A DNA stretch of 12,078 nt from an uncultured Peptococcaceae bacterium (lineage in GTDB: Bacteria; Bacillota; Limnochordia; Darwinibacteriales; Darwinibacteriaceae). How positions within the stretch are numbered: the first letter of the stretch is position 1; every line of letters starts with the position of its first letter. The stretch lies in NCBI GenBank assembly GCA_937988745.1, contig CALKAR010000286.1, positions 1 to 12,078 on the forward strand, in the 5' to 3' direction. Shown here in pieces: positions 6,825 to 12,078 of this stretch. Made by a program: the position numbers and the translations under genes. The notes below the pieces were generated by a model. It was not told where the DNA came from, ran no database searches, and worked only from the letters and a program-made list of their open reading frames with translations.

Positions 6825-8138
6825 TTATTGAGCGTCAATGGCTGCCCGGATTTTCGCAACAGCGTTGACTACATCTTTCTGCCACTGCTCAACAGTGACG
6901 TCGCCGTTTACAACAGAGTCGATGGTACCGAATAAGATGCTGGCTAGGTCTACACCAGCAACTGGAGGTGCGGCTGCGAAGGCACCCATAGATGCTTTAG
7001 CGCCATCGTCGTAGATTGTGTAGAAGAGCTTATTCGGATCATCGTCAGCCATGAGATCCGATGCACCGAGAATGGGCTGTACGGCGCCGGCTTTTTCGTA
7101 AATGACCTCTGCTGCTTCGTCAGTGTACATGAAGGCGATGAACTTCTTAGCTAGGTCAACCTGTCTTGCACCCTTAGGAATGTACATCTGCTCAAAGAAG
7201 GTGTAGGAGTAGGCGTCTCCGTCTTTGGTCTGCTTAGGCAGAGCCATAAAGCCCCACTCAAAGCCCTCCGCACGAGGAGCATCCTTCATTTCGTTAGGCA
7301 GCCAGGTTCCGTTTGGAATGAACAAAGCTTGGTTGTCTAGAATGAGCTGCTGGTTCTTGGTGAAGTTTGCTACGTTGGCCTGAGCAACAGTGTTTGGGTG
7401 GGTGTACTTAGCGATTTCCCCAATGATTTCAAAGGCTCTAGTTGCCTCTGGGCTTTCCCAAGCAGATACGTCGTAGTTCATAGCCCGGTTGAACAGTTCA
7501 GGACCACCGAGCTGAGTCAGCAGTGCGTAGAAGAATGCGTCGAAATAGCCTGTCGTTGGATAAGTAAACAGAGCGATTCCGTCAGCCTGAGCTTGCTTAC
7601 CTAGTTCGAAGAACTCATCCCAAGTTTCGGGAAGCTGATACTTACCAGGACCGAAGAGGTCGGCGTTGTAGAACAGACCGCAGGGAGAGTAGAAGAGCGG
7701 TGCCAAATAGGTTTTTCCGTCGCCATATGGATTGGTAATCAAGGTGTCGGTAAAACCAGGAACGATCTTGTCTCTTACCTTAACGCCTTCACCAGGGACT
7801 TCCATATCAAGGACGTCAGTGATGTCAAGGATTGCTTCTTCTTTAATCAGGGTGTCAGTCAGGCCGCCAGCCGAACCGACAGCAAGATAGATAATGTCTG
7901 GATAGTTGCGGGCGATAATCTGTGGCCTTAGAATGTCGGCGATGTTTTGCGCCAGAGTAAGTTCAACAGTGACACCAGGGTTAGCTGCTTCAAAGCGGCG
8001 AGCCAGCTCGTCCCAGTGCTCGCGGCCCCAACCGCCGTCAAGACCTGCGATTTTCAGCGTTTGAGCCTGAACAGCGCTGCCTACAACTGCAAACAGCAAG
8101 AACCCTAACAAACAGATGGTTAGACTCTTTCTCAACAT
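6825..8138 (-). CDS. ABC transporter sugar-binding protein, secreted
   Basis: A 437-residue extracytoplasmic solute-binding protein of the carbohydrate family (MalE/UgpB-like), first gene of the sugar operon. Residues 1-25 are a signal peptide: basic MLRK, a hydrophobic core (LTICLLGFLLFAVVG), then SAVQA before Gln26. There is no cysteine at the cleavage site, so cleavage by signal peptidase I and a free rather than lipid-anchored protein are expected. The mature part begins LKIAGLDGGWG and has family features such as RRFEAANPGVTVEL, PDIIYLAVGS and a C-terminal FIAFMYTDEAAEVIYEKAGA segment. The ATG has a strong AAGGAGGAG site upstream. The partner permeases follow after an 85-base gap with two hairpins. 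The likely ligand is the galactoside used by the GH112 enzyme; this comes from the operon, not from visible binding residues. Confidence 0.93.
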   Translation of the reverse strand: MLRKSLTICLLGFLLFAVVGSAVQAQTLKIAGLDGGWGREHWDELARRFEAANPGVTVELTLAQNIADILRPQIIARNYPDIIYLAVGSAGGLTDTLIKEEAILDITDVLDMEVPGEGVKVRDKIVPGFTDTLITNPYGDGKTYLAPLFYSPCGLFYNADLFGPGKYQLPETWDEFFELGKQAQADGIALFTYPTTGYFDAFFYALLTQLGGPELFNRAMNYDVSAWESPEATRAFEIIGEIAKYTHPNTVAQANVANFTKNQQLILDNQALFIPNGTWLPNEMKDAPRAEGFEWGFMALPKQTKDGDAYSYTFFEQMYIPKGARQVDLAKKFIAFMYTDEAAEVIYEKAGAVQPILGASDLMADDDPNKLFYTIYDDGAKASMGAFAAAPPVAGVDLASILFGTIDSVVNGDVTVEQWQKDVVNAVAKIRAAIDAQ

Positions 8139-8331
8139 GTTCTCCTCCTTTGATAATCTTCGCTCTGTAAAGTTAACTCTCTTTGTGTTTAATTGTAATC
8201 TGTATTAAGATGTGGAAGCTATCAGTATATTGTTGATCCTTTTAGGTTTCTTGCTGTTCGTCCAAGAAAACAAGATTAATAAAGAAAAACCGGTCTCGGA
8301 TCATACCATCATTTGGAAAGGGTTCACAATG

Positions 8332-8360
8332 TTGGTGTAGAATAATGTAAAAAACATAAT
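8332..8360 (+). promoter_or_regulatory. Possible sigma-70-type promoter of the LysM/GrpE-like operon
   Basis: TTGGTG (8332-8337) and CATAAT (8355-8360) are separated by 17 bases and lie 36 bases before the start codon at 8397. The -10 box matches the consensus at five of six positions, the -35 box only in its TTG. The region from 8150 to 8396 is the divergent promoter region for this operon and the sugar operon; I could not find a convincing - strand promoter in it. Confidence 0.35.
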
Positions 8361-8396
8361 GAGGTTATTAAGACTATCAAGGAAGGGACGAAGCTC

Positions 8397-8897
8397 ATGC
8401 CGGATAATCGAAAAATGCTGAAGCGTTTGTCGACTGGACTGATCGTGGTTGTTTTTGCTTCGCTAGCGTTGAGCGGTTACTTGTTGAGTTATTTCAATGA
8501 ACCGGTTAGTTCCGAACCTGTTAACTATGAGCCACTAAAGATATCACTGACAGAGGAGCTGGACCAGAGGCTGGCAGCAATTGAGCAGCAGCTCCTGGCT
8601 TTGATTGACGAAGTGAGGAAGCCCGAATCTGTGCGTGAAGTTGAGGTCGAAGTTCCGGTTCTCACTCCTGGCCCGGTTGAGGTGGTTGTCCAGCAACCTG
8701 ATTATGTTTCGGTGCGTCTTCTGAGGGGAGACTCGATTTGGACGATACTGCAGCGCTGTGGTATGAAGCCAACGCCCGAATTGATTGAACGGGTCTTAGA
8801 ATTGAACGGCATTACTGATCCTGCCAGGATTCCGGCTGGTACTTATCTGCGTATTCCCATGTCTAATACCGCCACAAGTGACGAGGTGAGCAACTAA
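8397..8897 (+). CDS. Single-pass membrane protein with C-terminal LysM domain
   Basis: A 166-residue protein with a basic N-terminus (RKMLKR), one membrane helix at about 13-32, a short charged helical region (about 50-75, EELDQRLAAIEQQLLALIDE) that could be coiled coil, a Val/Glu/Pro-rich linker (about 78-100) and a LysM-like domain at about 103-154 (VRLLRGDSIWTILQRCG ... LNGITDPARIPAGTYLRIP). The positive-inside rule puts the LysM domain outside the membrane, where LysM folds bind peptidoglycan or related glycans. The ATG has a GGAAGGG site nine bases upstream. The next gene starts two bases after the stop, so the two are almost certainly co-translated. It probably tethers a complex to the wall; the specific role is unknown. 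Confidence 0.85.
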   Translation: MPDNRKMLKRLSTGLIVVVFASLALSGYLLSYFNEPVSSEPVNYEPLKISLTEELDQRLAAIEQQLLALIDEVRKPESVREVEVEVPVLTPGPVEVVVQQPDYVSVRLLRGDSIWTILQRCGMKPTPELIERVLELNGITDPARIPAGTYLRIPMSNTATSDEVSN

Positions 8898-8899
8898 TC

Positions 8900-9649
8900 A
8901 TGGCAAATAGGGAACAACCACGGACAGGTCGTTTTTATTTCTCAATGTTAGGTCTGGGGATTGCACTTTTGGCTGTTGGCATAACTTGTCTGGCTATCAC
9001 TCTAACCAATGTGAGCAGCTTTGACCGGACCTTTTCGTTTATTCTGCTGACTGGTTCCTTTGTGCTGTTGTTTGCTGGAGCCTTCTTGGTGGTATGGTCC
9101 TTTACAACGCTGTGGGTGGGAGAACTGCGGGAGGGGGACTATTCCTTATACACAGCTGCTGCCCTAGAAGTAATGGCGAGTGATAGAGACGAGGAAGCTG
9201 CGGCTCAGGCTTACCAAGAACTTGTACAGCATTTCAAGGATGAGCTTCAGGAGCTTCGGAAGCTTACTGAAGAACAGGAAGAGAAGCTTGCTCAGGCGCG
9301 TTCATCAGCGGATAGATTGGAAGAAAGAGTTGGAGAGTGGCAGGAGCAGGCTATCAAAATGTTCCGCTTGATGGAAAGGACACTTGTTCACAGCGATCAA
9401 TTGAATACAGATTATCGACGGGCTGTTGAGGATTTTTTGAAACAATATACTACGCTGGTCGAACCTCTGGGAATATCTCCGATAATCCCTCAGCGTGGGG
9501 ACAGATTTGACGAAAGGATTCATATCATACATGCGCTGGAACCTAGTTTAGAACTAGATGGTGGCCAGGTGATTTCATGCGTCAGCTGGGGATTTGGGGT
9601 TGACGGCCAGACCAGGGTTCCCGCTGAAGTGGTAGTTGCTCAGAACTAA
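8900..9649 (+). CDS. Membrane-anchored protein with C-terminal GrpE-like domain
   Basis: A 249-residue protein with two membrane helices (about 14-36 and 45-69) and then a long cytoplasmic part. Residues about 98-155 are a charged coiled coil (DELQELRKLTEEQEEKL), about 155-190 a helical section, and about 190-247 resemble the C-terminal half of GrpE, the nucleotide exchange factor of DnaK. The matches there are GISPI, then GDRFDERIH (GrpE: G..FDP..HEA), then SWGFGVDGQTRVPAEVVV (GrpE: kGY...g.vlRPA.V.V). Dimer coiled coil plus beta domain is GrpE architecture, but normal GrpE is soluble and about 170-200 residues long. It would sit on the inner face of the membrane. No DnaK or DnaJ gene is in the window. 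The match is by eye; the helical bundle part is poorly conserved, so it may have lost or changed DnaK binding. ATG follows GAGGTGAG within the preceding gene. Confidence 0.75.
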   Translation: MANREQPRTGRFYFSMLGLGIALLAVGITCLAITLTNVSSFDRTFSFILLTGSFVLLFAGAFLVVWSFTTLWVGELREGDYSLYTAAALEVMASDRDEEAAAQAYQELVQHFKDELQELRKLTEEQEEKLAQARSSADRLEERVGEWQEQAIKMFRLMERTLVHSDQLNTDYRRAVEDFLKQYTTLVEPLGISPIIPQRGDRFDERIHIIHALEPSLELDGGQVISCVSWGFGVDGQTRVPAEVVVAQN

Positions 9650-9663
9650 GACGTCACTCAATG

Positions 9664-9671
9664 AAAGGTGG
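9664..9671 (+). promoter_or_regulatory. Ribosome binding site favouring a GTG start at 9680
   Basis: AAAGGTGG lies eight bases before the GTG at 9680. It overlaps the more upstream in-frame GTG at 9668, which itself has no purine-rich site before it, so the shorter start is preferred. Confidence 0.5.
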
Positions 9672-9679
9672 TCCTTGAA

Positions 9680-10192
9680 GTGCGCACCGCAGCACAAGAT
9701 ATCGGTATGACCATTAGAGGTTTTCTTCACGAAATAGCTGGATTTCCAGAGAGCAATAACGATGTGCCGCTGTGGATGGATGATTATATCAGCAGAGCTG
9801 TCCAGCTGAAGAGGAACAGAAACTACGAAGATGCAGTCAAGATTTACATCGATCTTGTCCGTACTTCAGGCACTGTATATGCCAGCCTCATGATTTCTCT
9901 CTACAAAACCGTGGCCAGTGCTGGATATTTAGCAGAGGGCCTGCGGCTGCTTGAAATCGGAAAGCGCATCTACGACAGTAATCCATCCGAGTTGACAGCG
10001 CTGTATGGACTGCCTTCAAACTACGACTTCCATCTGCACAGCCTTCTTCAAGCAGTGCATTCTCGATCAGAGTTGATCGCTTATTTGAAAGCTATATCGG
10101 GCAATCTCAAGTATCAGCTAGAGAGAGATTACGTTACCATGGTGACTGAGCTTGTCCATTATTTAGAGTTAAGAAATTGCGTGAAGCACTAA
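9680..10192 (+). CDS. TPR-like all-helical protein, function unknown
   Basis: About 170 residues, soluble, with no signal peptide or membrane segment. The region YISRAVQLKRNRNYEDAVKI and the following helices (VYASLMISLYKTVASAGYLA, then EGLRLLEIGKRIYDS) have the spacing and small/aromatic pattern of tetratricopeptide-type helix pairs, perhaps two repeats, followed by further helices. I do not recognise a named family. An in-frame GTG at 9668 would add four residues, but the ribosome site suits 9680. It lies about 30 bases after the GrpE-like gene and 14 bases before the helicase gene, so it is probably the third member of that operon. A TPR-like fold in this place suggests an adaptor for protein contacts, possibly with the GrpE-like protein; this is inference. 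Confidence 0.72.
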   Translation: MRTAAQDIGMTIRGFLHEIAGFPESNNDVPLWMDDYISRAVQLKRNRNYEDAVKIYIDLVRTSGTVYASLMISLYKTVASAGYLAEGLRLLEIGKRIYDSNPSELTALYGLPSNYDFHLHSLLQAVHSRSELIAYLKAISGNLKYQLERDYVTMVTELVHYLELRNCVKH

Positions 10193-10194
10193 TT

Positions 10195-10206
10195 GGGGGG
10201 GGCGGG
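10195..10206 (+). promoter_or_regulatory. Homopolymeric G tract as ribosome site of the helicase gene
   Basis: Eight consecutive G (10195-10202), then C and GGG, directly precede the ATG at 10207. No normal AGGAGG site is present, so the G tract must serve as the Shine-Dalgarno region. A run of this length can change by slippage, which would alter spacing and translation rather than the reading frame. Confidence 0.45.
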
Positions 10207-12078
10207 ATGAAACTGATCAAACCTACCGAAGCTCAGCGAAAGTTCATTGAAAGCGTTGATACCAGCATTCTGCTCCATGCCTGTGTCGGTACAGGTAAGA
10301 CCTTTGCGTTGGCAAATCGTGCCGCCGAAGCGATCCGCCGCGGGGTTCCAGCGGAGCGGATCCTGTGCGTGACCTTTACGAACCGTGCCGCGGAAGAAAT
10401 GCGTCAGCGGGTCGAGCTTTACTGCCCTGAAGACAGTCACAAGGTTGTTACCCGCACTTTTCACAGCCTCTGCGCCTGGATCATCCGTCAGGGTGCCGTG
10501 GCGCTGGGTATTCCTCAAGATTTCTGCATTATTGACGAAGATGATGCTCAAGACATTATTAATGATCTCAAACTGCCGGCTCTGGTGCACTTAAGCGCCA
10601 GTGCCATTTATTATACGCTGGAAGAGTACAAGCTTTATGGAAGGGTAGTACCTCCTGAGGAAGGACCTGCTTTACAGCGAGGCACAGTTGCTAAGATGCA
10701 TGCTTTATACCAGAGGGAGTTGGCGGCTTATAAGGCTCTCGATTTTTCCGACCTGATCCTCTTGACTCACCGAGCTTTCCGACCTAATGGTGCTTTAGCC
10801 GATGAATGGAGCACTCGCTTTGACTTAGTTCAGGTCGATGAGATGCAGGACACTACTCTGATGGAATATGAGGTGGTTGCTCATCTGGCACGGAAAGCAC
10901 AGAACTTGGTTCTAGCAGGTGACTTCGATCAAACTATTTATGAGTGGAGAGGCTCGGTACCGGAGTCGGTCATAAAGCGGTTTAGACAGGAGTTTCCCCG
11001 TCAGGAGTATATGACCTTTGTGGAAAATCACCGGGCAACAGAGACTTTGGTTCGCGCAGCAGGTTCTGTTGTTTCCGCTTTGAGCAGGACAAAGCCGAGT
11101 CCTACAAACGCTGCAGTAAAAGGGGACCCGATTGTAATTCACTCTGCCTCCGATGAACAAAATGAAGCCAGATGGATTGCTCAGGAAATCAAGCGGCTCC
11201 GCAGGAGCGGTGTTTCTTATAAGGACATTGGTGTCTTGTGTCGTTCCAACAAGAGAGCTCGCATCGTCTCGGGAGTACTAGAAGCGGAGCAGGTTCCCCA
11301 CATAACCGTGGAAGCTTATGAGTTTTTCCGCCGGCAGGAGGTCAAGGACTGTATGGCCCGTCTGCGATTTCTCCTCAATCCTGAGGATCGGGTCAGCGCA
11401 CATCGCATCTTGCAAAGGCCTGCCAGCGGCATTGGAGATGCGACTATCCGACGTATTGAAGATGTACGTAAGAGCGGCCTCCGATTGACTGACCTTTTCA
11501 GTCTATCAGCACTAGATTATGGTGACCCCTTCGGACCAGTGCTTAACGCTGTACAGCACGGCACTCTAATCATTTTTGACTGTGAAACAACGGGAATCGA
11601 GCCTCTAGAGGATGATATTATAGAGCTGGCGGCTTATAAGATTCATAAAGGGGAATTGGTGGAGACCTTTCATCGCTACCTAAAACCGCGGATGCCTGTG
11701 GGTAGAAGTGTGTACGTACACGGCCTCACAGACAAGTTCTTGGCTGAAAATGGAGAAGAACCTCAGATTGTACTGCAAGATTTTATGAAGTTTATTGATG
11801 GCGGCATGCTTGTTGGGCATAACGTGGTATTCGACATCCGTATGTTAGAGAGCGCCTGCAGCAGGAATGGGATTTCCTTCGTGCGTGATCGCTACACCGA
11901 TACCTTGTCTCTCGCTAGGCGTTTCATGGAGACGAATTCTTATAAATTGGGCGATTTAGCCGAACGGTTGAACCTTTCCCACAAACCAACTCATAGGGCT
12001 CTAGATGATGTGGCGACAACTTGGGAACTTCTGAAATACTTGGTTCCTAGAATCGAGCGGGGAGCAGCAGACCGGCGG
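10207..12078 (+). CDS. UvrD/PcrA-family helicase with inserted DnaQ-like (DEDDh) exonuclease, 3' part cut off
   Basis: The frame is open from ATG 10207 to the window end (624 residues seen, no stop). The N-terminal part is a superfamily-1A DNA helicase: Gln10 of the Q motif, Walker A ACVGTGKT (25-32), motif Ia VTFTNRAAEEM, motif II DEMQD (211-215), motif III GDFDQTIYEWRG (238-249) and motif IV ENHR (273-276). The 2A/2B text continues (VLCRSNKRAR, EFFRRQEVKD, then SGIGDATIRRIEDV) and is interrupted at about residue 453 by a complete 3'-5' exonuclease domain of DnaQ type: FDCETTG with Asp458 and Glu460, HNVVFD with Asp543, and HRALDDV with His596 and Asp601. All five catalytic residues of a DEDDh nuclease are present. 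Helicase motifs V and VI (TVHxAKGLEF and so on) have not appeared and should follow past the edge, so the nuclease is an insertion in subdomain 2B and not a C-terminal fusion. Role: unwinding plus 3'-end trimming in DNA repair or replication; partners unknown. Confidence 0.93.
   Translation, partial: MKLIKPTEAQRKFIESVDTSILLHACVGTGKTFALANRAAEAIRRGVPAERILCVTFTNRAAEEMRQRVELYCPEDSHKVVTRTFHSLCAWIIRQGAVALGIPQDFCIIDEDDAQDIINDLKLPALVHLSASAIYYTLEEYKLYGRVVPPEEGPALQRGTVAKMHALYQRELAAYKALDFSDLILLTHRAFRPNGALADEWSTRFDLVQVDEMQDTTLMEYEVVAHLARKAQNLVLAGDFDQTIYEWRGSVPESVIKRFRQEFPRQEYMTFVENHRATETLVRAAGSVVSALSRTKPSPTNAAVKGDPIVIHSASDEQNEARWIAQEIKRLRRSGVSYKDIGVLCRSNKRARIVSGVLEAEQVPHITVEAYEFFRRQEVKDCMARLRFLLNPEDRVSAHRILQRPASGIGDATIRRIEDVRKSGLRLTDLFSLSALDYGDPFGPVLNAVQHGTLIIFDCETTGIEPLEDDIIELAAYKIHKGELVETFHRYLKPRMPVGRSVYVHGLTDKFLAENGEEPQIVLQDFMKFIDGGMLVGHNVVFDIRMLESACSRNGISFVRDRYTDTLSLARRFMETNSYKLGDLAERLNLSHKPTHRALDDVATTWELLKYLVPRIERGAADRR

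Noticed and set aside
8150..8396. Possible - strand promoter boxes (TATACT, TACAAT) and a TTAAT/ATTAA inverted repeat upstream of the binding-protein gene
   Set aside because: No matching -35 box at a usual distance and the repeat is only 5 bp in AT-rich sequence; too weak to annotate.
10189..10590. 133-codon frame on the - strand
   Set aside because: Antisense to the start of the helicase gene, whose Walker A and motif Ia are clear.
1..12078. CRISPR arrays, tRNA or rRNA genes, insertion sequences
   Set aside because: No regularly spaced repeats, no cloverleaf-like or rRNA sequence, and no transposase-like frame seen on either strand by eye.

Overview
The window looks like a bacterial chromosome segment of medium GC. 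The protein styles (AraC regulator with cupin domain, MalF/MalG-type permeases, PcrA-like helicase) and the strong AGGAGG-type ribosome sites suggest Bacillota. The solute-binding protein has an ordinary AxA signal-peptidase-I site and no lipobox cysteine, which would fit a Bacillota lineage with an outer membrane (Limnochordia- or Halanaerobiales-like). This placement is an inference from a single window.

Left part (1-2622, + strand): the last 19 codons of an unknown gene and its perfect hairpin terminator; a decayed major-facilitator transporter split over three reading frames, in which the segment expected to hold transmembrane helix 3 seems to be lost; a terminator; a 53-bp structured inverted-repeat element; and an intact AraC-family sugar-type regulator. 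The regulator ends at a long hairpin terminator that separates it from the convergent operon.

Middle part (2621-8138, - strand, read right to left): a tight operon of five genes. It encodes a secreted sugar-binding protein, two ABC permeases, a GH112 1,3-beta-galactosyl-N-acetylhexosamine phosphorylase, and a 54-residue membrane protein with a GTG start. No ATPase gene is present, so the transporter presumably borrows a shared MsmK/UgpC-type ATPase. The logic is import of a beta-galactoside such as galacto-N-biose or lacto-N-biose, followed by phosphorolysis in the cytoplasm to galactose-1-phosphate and N-acetylhexosamine. Kinase, uridylyltransferase and epimerase genes for the next steps are not in the window. 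Two hairpins lie between the binding-protein gene and the first permease gene, where such operons often set differential expression.

Right part (8397-12078, + strand, divergent from the sugar operon): four closely spaced genes. They encode a single-pass membrane protein with an outer LysM domain, a two-helix membrane protein whose cytoplasmic part ends in a GrpE-like domain, a TPR-like helical protein, and a UvrD/PcrA-family helicase with a complete DEDDh (DnaQ-like) exonuclease inserted in its 2B region. The helicase gene runs off the window. This set (cell-wall binding, membrane-tethered chaperone cofactor, TPR adaptor, helicase-nuclease) is the least familiar part of the window and the best candidate for something undescribed.
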